A DNA stretch of 64,000 nt from Todiramphus chloris collaris (Eukaryota; Chordata; Aves; Coraciiformes; Alcedinidae): positions 991,679-1,055,678 of the forward strand of contig JANVCC010000027.1 in the NCBI GenBank assembly GCA_025345505.1. The letters run 5' to 3'. The position numbers and the translations under genes are program-made. The stretch's first letter is position 1. Each line of letters begins with the position of its first letter. This document shows, piece after piece, positions 13,601 through 24,382 of this stretch. The notes under the pieces are model-generated. The model did not search any database and had not been told where the DNA came from. It saw nothing but the letters and a program-made list of their open reading frames with translations.

Positions 13601-14156
13601 GGAATGATTTTGAGACATGATGATCAGTGACATTGCTGTTCGTCTGCATTAGGATCTCATTTTCCCTTGCAGGACAGCAGAAATATGGTTCTCTCAGAGG
13701 AGGTTGGCTAGATGTCCTTAGAGCACAAAATTAAAACCAAATAGAAAATATAGTGTAGGGATGTGAACTTCGGATTCCTGCCAGATAAGGTTACCAGCCA
13801 ATACCTCATGGCTGTAATAGAAACTGCTTTGTATTTTAAATTAACTTTCAGGCCAAACTGGAGTATTGCCTGCAGTGTGCAGGCACATTTGGTCAGGCTT
13901 TATAAACCATTCTTATTGCTGGATGCTTAAGTTAAGAGGTAAATAACAATTTTTAATGAATAACTGGGATGTCTCGCATCAAGAGACAAAGACTGTAACT
14001 GTCTAGAAAAGAAGAGAAATGAATCTTGTTCTGTATCTTAACTAATGAGTTAAGTGGTGTTCACGAGAGCTGAAGGAGGTTGAGGAGCTGTTTTTCTAGT
14101 GGGCCTGGTGAACAGAGTTCCCTCCGTTAACTGTGTTTTTCTCTCTCTTTTGACAG
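10676..14156. other. Unique non-coding DNA with one minus-strand exon candidate
   Basis: No repeats were recognised. It contains the exon-like segment at 11916-11987 (minus). The 133-codon minus frame at 12930-13331 has low-complexity, non-protein-like composition and no splice support. A strong acceptor-like site ends near 13673 without a donor nearby. Confidence 0.5.
11916..11987 (-). other. Candidate 72-nt open exon, minus strand (unverified)
   Basis: On the minus strand an acceptor-like 'catttgctttaag' precedes 11987. A near-consensus donor (TTAG|GTAAGTAT) follows 11916. The enclosed 72 nt read 2 nt + 23 codons + 1 nt without a stop, so inclusion would keep the frame. The peptide begins SDLLKPYSSPAEIFHQ and has protein-like composition, but I do not recognise it. 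The acceptor's pyrimidine tract is only moderate. The call rests on splice-site shape plus an open frame; no neighbour exon is established. Confidence 0.2.
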
Positions 14157-14317
14157 GCACTTTCCTGCATGCTGAGCACAGCCCAGACCTTTGTGACTGG
14201 CCTGTTTACTGAGATGAAGAAAAAGAACCTTTCTGGTGGGTCTTTTAGAGATTCTGCCGTCAGAGGTGTTTCTGCTATCACCACACGGGCTTGAAGCTGC
14301 TGTTGACTTCAGTAAAG
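14157..14317 (+). ncRNA. Candidate spliced non-coding exon (lncRNA or UTR)
   Basis: This has the best splice architecture on the plus strand. A branch-like 'cgttaac' at about 14125-14131 is followed by an almost pure pyrimidine tract and TTTTGACAG ending at 14156. After 161 nt comes the strong donor AAAG|GTAAGA. All three frames contain stops: the best is open for 45 codons and then hits TGA at 14292. An internal protein-coding exon is therefore unlikely, and a lncRNA or untranslated exon fits better. A second strong acceptor 1.2 kb downstream (ending 15530) could start the next exon. Transcription is inferred, not seen. Confidence 0.3.
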
Positions 14318-15530
14318 GTAAGACTTGAGATTTGTTGCTTTCATGAGAACAAATTGGACATGTCCTTACATTTGCCACAGAGAACGACGGGGATTGGCAG
14401 CAGCAAGATATGGTAAGAAATCAGCACAAACATTGAGATGTTTATTGAAACAAGATGAGAATGCTTCACGCGCTTTGTGACGAGTCACAAAGATCGTAGT
14501 CGTGGCCAAGCTGAATTTCCCCTTGCTTGGACAGCTGAGTTGGCAGAACATGCCCTGGCATCAAAGTGTGTTCATTTCCAGCCTTGTTGTACCAGCAGGG
14601 AGGCTGTTGAACGTAGAGGACACGTGCTGTATGTTGGTGGGACAGCTTTGCTAAGCTGCTGTGCTCAAACCACGGCAATGAATTGTCACGTGTCCGCTGC
14701 AGTGCCAGGTGTCAGCACAGGACCCAGGGTGGGTAGGTGTCACGGTGTCTGAAAGCTCTGTGTGTTTTGGAGGACAGGAGAGAGGTTTGAGATCGTGTCG
14801 GCCTTTACTTCCCTAAAGTGCTGGACTTGACTGCCACACTCATTATACTTCTATTTCAGAAGAGGGAGGAATACCACGAATACAGCAGTAAAGTTAATTA
14901 GCACAGACTGTAAATGTTTACTTGTTTTTTAATAGCAGCAAATGCATTATAGATGACTCCCATGTTCAGCTATTGTGAGACCCCGCTGCTCGGGTAATTT
15001 GTAACGTCGCTTTTCTTACGATGGCTGTTGGTATTGCAAAAGCAAAGATGTGAATTTGGTGCTGATTGTGAAATAACTGGCCCTGTAAAGTGTAATAAAC
15101 CTGCTAAACTCTTAACTAGGACTTGCCACGTGAAGAAGATTGAAACTTAATGTGTGTATTGGTGGTTCTTTATTTACTTCTAGAAACCTGCTTTTGTAGG
15201 CAGCTGGAATAGCATGTTTTTCTGAAGTGTGGATTCACTGCATCTAAGCTCCAAGTACATTATGATAATTCTTGGCTTTTGAAGTAAATGTAGGAAATAG
15301 CATTTTAAGTTTTATCTGTTCAATTGAATGCAACTTCACAGATGCTTATGAAAAATTGATAGCAGAATTTAATTAAATTTTGAGAAAGTTACAGACTTAC
15401 TGTGAAATTTTTGGTGGCAAGTACTGTTTATATAGCGTTGAAAATGTACCTAGTAGTGTTCCAAAGTGAGTATTTGTCAGTGTTTGAGCTAAAATAACGA
15501 AATCTACTTTAATTTCCCCCTTCTCTTTAG
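14318..15530. other. Putative intron between two strong splice signals
   Basis: Unique AT-rich sequence with no repeat recognised. A further acceptor-donor pair, 'catttgccacag' to ATG|GTAAGA (about 14381-14412), would define a tiny 32-nt segment and may be a decoy. If the flanking exon model is right this is an intron of about 1.2 kb. Confidence 0.25.
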
Positions 15531-15660
15531 GCTGTTCTGTGTGGCTGTTCTTACTTCAGAAGAAGTGTATCCTAATTATCAGGACCTCTTGTTAGTTATA
15601 TTTTATGGATCACTTACACAGAAAGGAAACGAGTTTGTATTGAAACAGCACCACATGTGA
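15531..15660 (+). other. Possible terminal exon start with short open frame
   Basis: A strong pyrimidine-rich acceptor 'cccccttctctttag' ends at 15530. From 15532 one frame is open for 42 codons to TGA at 15658-15660, beginning LFCVAVLTSEEVYPNYQ. No donor follows closely, so it would be a last exon or part of a longer non-coding exon. Joining it to 14157-14317 does not give a continuous reading frame, because the upstream segment has stops in that phase. The product is unrecognised. Confidence 0.15.
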
Positions 15661-18600
15661 AGGAAGAGCTGCTTTATAGTCCTGCTTCATGCAGGACACA
15701 CATTGTGTACTGAACCGATTCCCCTTTACCTGAAGGAGGAAAGCTGAACAGAGTCAGCATTAAGACAGATATTTAATAACGAGGAGAATCAGTGAGGTGC
15801 AATTTCTGCTTGGAGGTGATTTCCTTGGAGAAGTCCAGTTTAGAGAAAGATTAAGAGGGTTGAGAGCAAGTTTGGATTTCTGGAGTCAGAACCTTCAGAA
15901 AAGACAGAAAGAAAAGCAGTCTGCAGAGGGCTGGGTGGGGGGTGGTATGTGTGATAGGCAGACAGAAAAGTTACACCTACCTGACTCACTTCACCCTAGA
16001 AAATGGAGTCTTTGCCATCTCACACTTGTCTTTTTGCCTTCAGTTTTATGTAAGTTTTGCCCTTGGATATTACGAGAGCGAAATCTCCACTTTTAATACC
16101 TTAATCAATGCTGTCTTGTTTTCTGCAACTCCAGTCTTTTCATAGGCTTTCCAGTCTTGACTGATGGTCAAACTTTATTGAATCACTTAAATTGATTAAG
16201 GTTTTTCCAATTTTGCAACATCATCTCTCCTGCAATGAATCCAGTGACCTAAGCATCTTCTCAGTGTTATTTCTGTCTCAGGAAGGGCCATTTGGAAGAT
16301 TTTCCAGCTGTTGATACGCTGGAGTCTGTCTTGGCAGTATTTTCATGAAGAAGCAAAACTGTTATGAAAAGCACTGTGTTTTTTGAGAACAAGAGGGCCA
16401 CCTTACATGCAGTCTTAGCTGGCTGTTGGAGACACCAAAGTGTCACCATAAGGGCTAGATGTGATTTGCTTGTACAACAAGAAGAGCTCAACTTCTGGAA
16501 AGATTTATCTTTGGTATGAAAGTCAGAGCATCTACCACACATGTCTCAGGATATTCTCTGCATCGAGCACGCATTTCCCGAGGATTGCTGTGATTCTATG
16601 GTTTCTGAGCCAACATGTTACTGTTTTTAGTAAGTGTGTTTCTAGTAGTTTAATTCTAAGGGTTCAGATATATAGATTTAAGATGTTGAATCATGATACA
16701 AATTTACAACACTCAGTTTTAAATAATAGCCCAGTGCCATTCCACAGTGTGTTATTACCTGCATTTAAGCTTAGAAAAGCAAATATTTGGCATAGATGGC
16801 AAGAATAATTATGAGCCTATTGTTATTAAAATGCCTTAGTATAGTTTCAGAGGGGATTTCCCCTTCACGTGTAGGTGTGGTTGTACTTTTCCAAGTATGA
16901 TAAAGACAGCAACGAGAGCTGAAATATTTTTAGCACTGTTATAGAGGGGGGATATATTAGGAAAACCAGGAGTGTGCGTGCCAGATTCTTTTACAGGGAA
17001 CCTTCTAGTACAAGTGCTCATTAACCCATGAAAGCACTCACGGATTTGCTCCCTTTGAAAAAAGGTGATGCTACTTCTGGTCTCCCTGAGTTTCTATCCA
17101 CTTCTGCAGGGTTTCTTGCTTGCTTGTGCCCGAGGATGGTGAATTCTCCCTTTCCCAGTGCAGATGGCCTGGGGGTGTTTCTTTCCCAGCAACTCTTGGC
17201 TCACATATGGTGCCTGGAGCCTCGGGGCAGCCTGGCCCAAGAGTCGTTCTTTGGCTCGGGTTTGAGATCAGTATTGCTGTGAGTTCAGATGAAGGAGGAG
17301 CATAGTGAAAAGTGCAGCCCGTGATTTCTGGAGCACCTGAGAGTTGGAGACTTGCACCTATGCAAGGATTTAATTTGTCTCTTATTTCTGTGGTTTTTAT
17401 TTGAAATGAGTAAAGCTTAAGCGTAGCGTTGAAGAAACGGAGCGCTGAATTAGCAGTGCCCTGCTGAGCAGGTGATGGGCGAACCCCCTGGATAGCAGAT
17501 GAGAAGGGAAGTACTTTCTGCCTTCAGTAGTAGAAAGTTTTATCTCCTGTTTGAAAACTCTATAGACACATCCATCAAGCAGTCTGACAGGGAAATTAAA
17601 TTGGGTTACAGCGCTGCGAGAAGTCCAGATTATGTTCCTGCTGAGCAGTAACAAATCGTGGTGAACTTTACAAAAAGTTTCTTTCTGTTTTTCACAAAAT
17701 AATGCAGTATAGAGCTAGTCAGTGGTTCCAGGGGACGCTGCGGAAACTTCTGGAAAAGCTTGGCCTTCATAAGGGAAGGAAATGCTCGCTGTGTCTTTCC
17801 TTCCCTGCAGAACTGCCTGTGTTCTTCTCTCCTTTCAGCGCACACCAAACCAGCACAAGGTACAATTTGCTTCATTTACTGCAAAAAGAAAAAAGGTAAA
17901 TGGTTTTCCTGATCGCAAGGTAATAGACTCATACCCTGGTCGTGGGGGGTCACCACTGACTTCTGCTGAGTATGGGCAGAGGCTGTTCTGCTGCACCTCT
18001 CAATGGAACCTGCTGCGATTTTACCCCAGTAATCAAATAAAGACTGTTTTAGCATTCTCCCGTCATGTATGCATTTCATCTGGCCCAGCATTTCAGCAGC
18101 CTTTCTTACATGTCATTCACTGTGAGACGAGCTCTTGCGCGCAGCTAGAACCCCAGTGCTTTTGCACTCAGCAACGTTCAGATCTAGAACCGCGGCCCAT
18201 CTTTGCTTCTTGGCATTCCATCCCAACTCCGAATACTCTCCAACTTTTGAAGCAACTTCAGACCCATTTCTAGGAGAAGCCGTGAATGCTTGAGAACAAG
18301 TCTGGAGTTGTTTTCTAGCCGTGTGAACTTTAGCCAGCCGTTCCGTTATCGTCAGCATTGGGTTTTCAACAGAATCTGAAACAGGGAAGCGTTTCTGGCA
18401 TTGGGTTTCTTTGCATCCTTCTGAAAACCTCTGCACTCATCTGAAAAATGAACGTTGTTCATATATTTCTATATGCCTAGGTAGGATGATTTAAGTAAAA
18501 CCTTCAGTATGTGAGATCTTAGGTGTTTTAAGAAAATAGAACAGATTCCTTCTGTTAATTCTTAATTGTCTCTTTCAGAACAGTTGAATTTATCTCCACA

Positions 18601-21600
18601 GCCTAGACTGTTTTTGAATAATACCCATCCTTTCCTAGAGTCAAAGAGAAAATAACAAAGAGAGTGAAATTCCCTCCCATTTGGATGTTTCTCTTGCAGT
18701 ATGAGCATTAAAAACCATTGGTCTCCAGCTGCCTTGTTTCTCTGGAAGTTAAGCTACCTTTTAAAAATAGATACAATGGATGCAACGGAGAGATAAAGGA
18801 GAAAGTTTCTTAGAGAAGGAAGGCTAACGTTGTTTAATGAAGTGTGGTGCTCTGAGCTGTTTTAAAAGCCTCCTTCTTCCTCAGTGAGCAATAGGAGTAA
18901 AATGTTTCTCTTACGGGCTTCTGCTTTGCACGTTGCACTCTTGTCTAGAGGGACTCCAAACCTCAGTAAACCTCAGCTCACAAGAGCTGCAAGCACGAGG
19001 AATCTCATCCCTTTTCTGGAGCAGCTTAGAGGACGATTGTTTATTTAACAAGCTGGTGCCCTGATTTTGCTACTGACACGCTTTGACAGAAGTCCCCTCA
19101 CAAGCATTTAGAGGTGCAAAAAGGAAGAAATTCGGAAAGAAAGGCACGAGTCTGCATGCAAAGCCACAGAGGTCTGCTGACCCCAGGTGCTATCAGCGTT
19201 TTGGAACTGTATTTAAAGTTGCAGAGCTAGAATGATCTCAGAGAGCAGTCATCATGTTCTGATGTAATCAAACCAAGTGAGATCTTCCCATCAGTTGCTG
19301 GTTGCTTGAGTTATTATGTACAGGAACTTAGTCTGGGGAAGGGGAAATCACAGCTATGGACAGACCCAGAAGAGTACTAACAAAAATCCTAATAGCTTCA
19401 AGTGCAATTTAAATAGCACACAGGCCTTGTGCCAGCTTCTAAAAGGTGAATGTGTGTTATCCTGAGACATCAAGATGGGCTAGTGGCTGAATTTGGGAAT
19501 TGCCTCTTTGACGCTGTGCATAGTCTTTTGTAGATTTGATTTTTTTTTTTTTTTCCACTGAGTAAGGGATTCTCCCTCATGTTTGCATTTGTAATTACAT
19601 TCTGTTTGACCTGCTAACTAATGCACACAGCAAATCTTCAATTTTCAATACTTGGTGACTAAAGATGAAAATGGGTCTTGGAGAGTAACTGCAAAATGAG
19701 CTTTAAATTATAATTAGAAATCATCTTATCGAGACTACATTTCACATTGTGTAGTTATGGGGCTGATATTTTCTGAATTGGTCACACTAGATTACTTTAT
19801 AGTACTTTGTGATTGGGAGGGGGCATGGATTTTTTTTGAACAATTTATTTTGCACAGCAGGGTGACTTAAATTACCGTGACTGACATCCTCCTAATGTGC
19901 TTAAAAATCTTTGGAACAATTGATCTGAAACTTGAGCATTTTCATTCTGATTGGATCAAAGCGCCAGGAAGCGGTTGGGCACATTGGGTAGGGAAGTGTA
20001 TTCACATAGCTGCATCTCTTAAATCCTCATCAAAGATGTATCTAGGCTTGTCTGTAAACCTAAGAGTGTGAACATTGCTGAACCAAAAGGCAAAACTCTG
20101 TCCCAGAGGAAACTGTGGCACCTCACAGGAACAAAACTGAGTCCAGGGCTTTACCTGCTGCGTAAATTTACAAATTGCAGGTGCTTAAATGTTTGAGAGA
20201 AATGTATGTAAAAGGGATGAGGAGAAAATTATTGCCCTGGTTGACATTCTCCCAGAGGAAAGATGTTGCCTATATAAGAATCTCAGTCACTAATTTGACT
20301 TCCTTAGTGCATTTTGTCTAAAAATTGTGCTTATACATCTCCAAGCACCTGTAGCGCAGGCATTGTGGAAGGAAGAATTGGAAATTAGCAGCCAGCAATC
20401 AAAACATCAATCCGGCAAAGGAGGGAATAATCTATGTGGGCAGTCATGTCCTTCATGCCGCCAAGTGCGCAGCGGTGCTGAGAGCTGGTGCGTCCCCGGG
20501 ATGGCACGCGGCCGGGCTTGGATTAGCACCTGCAGGGCAAACTGCCCGGGAGGATTTCACACTTGGGTAAATGAACGGGTCCTGAACTCCCGAAGTCGGA
20601 ACTGTCCTCTGGCTGTGCGGCAGTGTTTGTGGCCTGGTGCTTTGTAAAGGTACTGTCACGAGGCAATAGTTGGGGATGCTGAGTGGAAGTGCCCGCCTGC
20701 ACCGTGGGGAAACCCCTGTGTGCACAGACGTGGGCAGGCTCAGGTGAAGTCACTGGGCCTTCCATTTATCTGGCAGAGAGGTGAAAGGGTCAGGCTTCTG
20801 GTCTAGCAGTTGGTTGTTTGTGGTGAAAATTCTTTTAGACTGTTTGTTATTAGACTTGTTCAGCAGCGTTTCCTTTAGGAGCTTGCATCCAAAGGCTTGA
20901 AGATGCAGCATTTTGGAACTCCATAAGAATATACAAGAACTACTCCATTACTCTCTGGTTGTACTTGCTTTGCCTCAGAGATGTCATTAGAGCTTTTAAA
21001 ATTAGGAATAGATCATCACTGTGAAGAGATTTCCTAGACAATAAGCAAATACAGCTGCATGTGGAATGCTTCAAGTAAGATAACTATTTCAGCTGAAAGG
21101 TTTTCTGGTGACAGCGTGCGTTCCTCTGTGGAAGCAATACCTCAGCCTTGCACCTTTTGCAGTGACCCTCAGGATATCGGTATGGCAGCACTACAGAAAG
21201 GTACAGTCTGCTCCCCTTGATCTGCCTTCCTTGCCCATTTGTCCCCTAAAACAATGTGGATTGAAGGGGAAGTCATGTTAGCAAAGCTCTGTGGGGTGAC
21301 TGAGCCTGTGCACGTCCTTTGGTACCCCCACGATATGTTGTGAGGTTGCTCAGTCGGCTGAGAACTGAGGTCTGGAGTCCAGTTGGTATTTAGCGCAAAT
21401 GATGTCATCATACGTGCAGGGTGCACGTACCCATCAGGGCTCGAGCTGATGCTAACCCCCTATGGGTGTGCAGTTTGTTGCACCTTGCGTTAAGCTTGTG
21501 CGCTGGTAGTTTCACTAATGACGTATTTTCCATCGCTAATGATGTATATAATAAAGATCTATATTGCATTCTGGTTTAAAACATTTAGCAGCTATGTAAG

Positions 21601-21936
21601 GCTATGAGTTTCCTAAAGATCTGGAGATAGGTCTGCGAACGCAGTTTTTGTGACGTCATTCAGTGAGATTCTTACCAGCTAATTCTCCATTTGTTCCAGA
21701 AACTGGAGAATAACTCTTCTTGGTATGTCTGGATCAGGTGTTGTGGAGCACAGGTTATGGGATAAGAGGGGGACAAAGCAGGAGGCAGATTTTAAAGAAA
21801 GGCAGAGAGAAGCATGATGGCAGAGGATTGTGCGGTGAAGCATCATGGCTAATGGGAGAGTTTGGATAAACTTTGTTAAAAAGATAAAAATGAAGCTAAA
21901 GCTGGAACCATTTGCCTGAAGGAAGGTGCTATGAAG
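15661..21936. other. Unique non-coding DNA
   Basis: No mobile element was recognised. The longest frame is 163 codons from ATG at 17782 (plus). It spans several good splice-like signals (acceptors ending 17810 and 17838, donor-like AAAG|GTAAAT at 17896) and is probably chance. A T15 run lies at 19540-19554. Between about 20450 and 20760 the sequence is GC-richer and frames on both strands stay open. No gene is supported. Confidence 0.5.
19540..19554. repeat. Poly-T run of 15
   Basis: A simple homopolymer in unique DNA. Confidence 0.85.
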
Positions 21937-22190
21937 GAATCATAGAATGGTAGGGGTTGGAAGGGACCTCTGGAGAGCATAGAGTCCAACCCCCCTGCCA
22001 GAGCAGGGTCACCCAGGGCCGGATACACAGGAACAGAGCCAGGTGGGGCTTGAAAGTCTCCAGAGAAGGAGACTCCACAACCTCTCTGGGCAGCCTGTTC
22101 CAGGCTCTGTCACTCTCACAGTGAAGAAGCTTTTCATCATGTTGAGGTGGAACTCCCTGTGTTTCAGCTTGCATGGGCAATAGTTGCTAG
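21937..22190 (-). mobile_element. CR1 LINE 3' fragment, antisense
   Basis: Reverse-complement CR1 tail. It begins with 'ggaatcatagaatggtaggg' and 'ttggaagggacctctggag', then reads through 'ctccagagaaggagactcca' into the end of ORF2. On the minus strand the C-terminal ORF2 signature [18 protein letters not shown] is still readable, but frame breaks surround it. It belongs to the same subfamily type as 39860-40200, 53821-53870 and 57306-57534. Inactive. Confidence 0.93.
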
Positions 22191-22374
22191 TTCATAGTAA
22201 GGAGCAGTAGCAATGGCGATGTCACTGTTGTGCGGCACTCACCTGCCCTCAGGCACCAAACAAGACCATCCAAAGACCGTCTCTCACCACAAGCATTTTC
22301 ACATCCTCCACACATGAGCTCAGTCCCTCTGCTTCAGTTGCAGTCACTGATTTTGGCCTCTCTCCTTCTCACAG

Positions 22375-22588
22375 GCTCCGAAGGCAGTGCTAACCAGGAG
22401 GTAGGGCAGGGCTGCCACGCCTGGTGTCTGGAAAGGAATGCAAAACCCACACTGCATGGCTTCATACTGGAATTGCCTCAGTTTCAAAGAGGACCCAGAT
22501 GCTGCCTTGAAGCCAAAAGCCACTTTAAAGGCCACAAATGGGCTGGCTTCAAACTGGATCCCAGCCCCAGCCATGCGATTCCCTGGAG
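22375..22588 (+). CDS. Candidate 214-nt coding exon, product unknown
   Basis: A strong acceptor ends at 22374: a branch-like 'cactgat' lies about 25 nt upstream, followed by 'cctctctccttctcacag'. A strong donor GGAG|GTGAGC follows 22588. The whole segment is open in one frame (2 nt + 70 codons + 2 nt), with the stop TGA falling only inside the donor. The peptide starts SEGSANQEVGQGCHAWCLER and ends PSPSHAIPWR. I recognise no domain. Two caveats apply: neighbouring frames and the opposite strand are also stop-poor here, and a very good minus-strand donor (GGCAG|GTGAGT near 22240) overlaps upstream. A chance exon-like island is possible. Confidence 0.22.
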
Positions 22589-23899
22589 GTGAGCCCGGGG
22601 GCCGCAGCGATTGTAGTGCCTGAGTACCGAGGGCAGTGGCCGGAGAGCTGCATGTGCACCCGCGTTCCAGGGGTTGGGGCTTTTGTTCCTCTCAGTCTGC
22701 ATGTGGCGGGTAGTTGTGTCTTTTCCCCTACTGCTTCTCAGCTTATGGGGGATCTTTTTTTTTTCTTTCTTTTGAGATTTGCGTGGTAAAGATTCCTGTT
22801 TTGCGACATTGATGGTTGTTGCAGAGAGTGAGGTCTCTTGAGCTAGTTCCTATAAAGAAAATAGGCACTGGACTGCTGGGTTAGCCATGTAAATCCACCA
22901 CACCGGCCCCTAAAGTCCTGCCCGGCTTTTGTCTGGTCCTGAAGCCGCTGCTTTTCATAGCACCTGCTTTTTCACAAGCGAAGTCACAGTACATGTGTGC
23001 ACGATCCGGGGTTTGAGGGATGGCCTTTGCCCCTTTCAGCTCCAGAGCCTGACCCAGGAGCTCTATCTGCAGCGTACTGTGGGGTACCCGGTAGCCTAAC
23101 GGTGACCTCTTTGTCAGGTGGCCTGGTGTTTAGTGCATGTCCTGTTTCACAATGGATAGAGCAGCTCAGCTGGCCAATAAAGAGAAAACAATCCAACCTT
23201 TCCACAGTTTTACAAAATCATCTCTTGATGTGTATAAAATTTGACATCTAACGAAGCAATGCTGAATCATGTGGATACGCTGCAGGCTGCGATGGATCGG
23301 GACTGGAATGCTGACAGCTCTGAGGCGTTTTTTAAGAGTTGGTAACAGTTCAAATCTCATCAGCTTCTGAGATTTCATCTGTTTCTTTGGGAGGGTGGGA
23401 TAAATGTCTCTGGACATGATGCCAAGATTGAATCTTTAAGAAGACTTGGATGAAAATTCCTTTCTTCTTCTGACCCTATCCCTTCTCACCCATTGCGATA
23501 TTATTCAAATTGAATTTCAGGGCTCGTGAGCTAGAGTTTCTGCAGTGGTCGGCAGAAGTGTCTTTCTATCTGATTACCCTTGAGGTCAGGAGCACGTAAT
23601 ATATTCAGGGGTGTTTCTAATCGAACGAAGCTCAGAATATGCGCGGGCTGTAGACAGCAGCTGGCCCCAGCAGAGCCTAACAGATTTGCTGAGAACCTGC
23701 AAAGATCTTGGCAGGATGTCAACAAAGATACTGCAGGGTTGCTAGATGCCAGGAAAACGAGATCTTTGGTTTGCGGCAAGGAAAATGGTATTTAGGGAGG
23801 ATGGGATGTAATAAATGACGATAATAGCAATGCAAACAAGTTTCATCCAAAAGTATTAGAGGCTGTGGTTATAGTGGGAATGTTGTATACTCCTTTTGT

Positions 23900-24150
23900 T
23901 AGATGAAGAAGCTGAAGTAGAAGCAGGTGGAAAAAAAAAGGTGGTGGCAGAGTATTATCAGAGGCAGGAAAAAAAGTAACTTGATTCTGTGTAGGAACTG
24001 CTTTTTGAAGAAGTGGAGGATGAAGGGAACAAAAAACAATGGTGGGGTAGGGGCTTAGCTGGCTTAGAACAATAGGAAAGAGAAGAGCGGAAGCTGAGTG
24101 GATAAAATAGAGATGTTTGTGGAGAGCAAGATGATAGAAGATTTTGCAAG
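23900..24150. repeat. Purine-rich low-complexity stretch
   Basis: The plus strand is dominated by A and G, with many gaag, ggag and gaaaa words, so the minus strand reads as a Leu/Ser/Pro-rich open frame of about 117 codons (23843-24196). That frame is a composition artefact. Polypurine tracts of this kind can form triplex structures in principle, but I see no mirror symmetry that would point to it. Confidence 0.5.
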
Positions 24151-24310
24151 GGCCTTGCTGTCTTCCTGGGGTAGAAAGAAATTGAGTCTGGAGCATCAGG
24201 AGTTTCTAGGGTGCAGCATCTAGCTGTAAGTTCAGGATTACTCTGGCCATGTGATTGCTTGTGATTTGCTCTGGCAAATCAGGTGCTGGGAATGTTAGCT
24301 GGGCATTTAC

Positions 24311-24382
24311 CTGATCCGTTGTACCCTTGCCTGCCTCAGCCATACCGGACCCTTATATGTTTTCAGAAGATTTTAGGTCATT
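24311..24382 (-). ncRNA. Candidate 72-nt non-coding exon, minus strand
   Basis: On the minus strand 'cacagcctttcctgcag' forms a strong acceptor before 24382. TCAG|GTAAAT is a good donor after 24311. All three frames contain a stop, so it cannot be a coding internal exon. It could belong to a lncRNA or UTR, or be a pseudo-exon. Confidence 0.15.

Noticed and set aside
17782..18273. 163-codon ATG frame on the plus strand
   Set aside because: Crosses several strong acceptor- and donor-like sites and has no recognisable motif. A frame of this length is expected about once or twice by chance.
23843..24196. 117-codon Leu/Ser/Pro-rich minus frame
   Set aside because: It is the antisense of a purine-rich low-complexity stretch.
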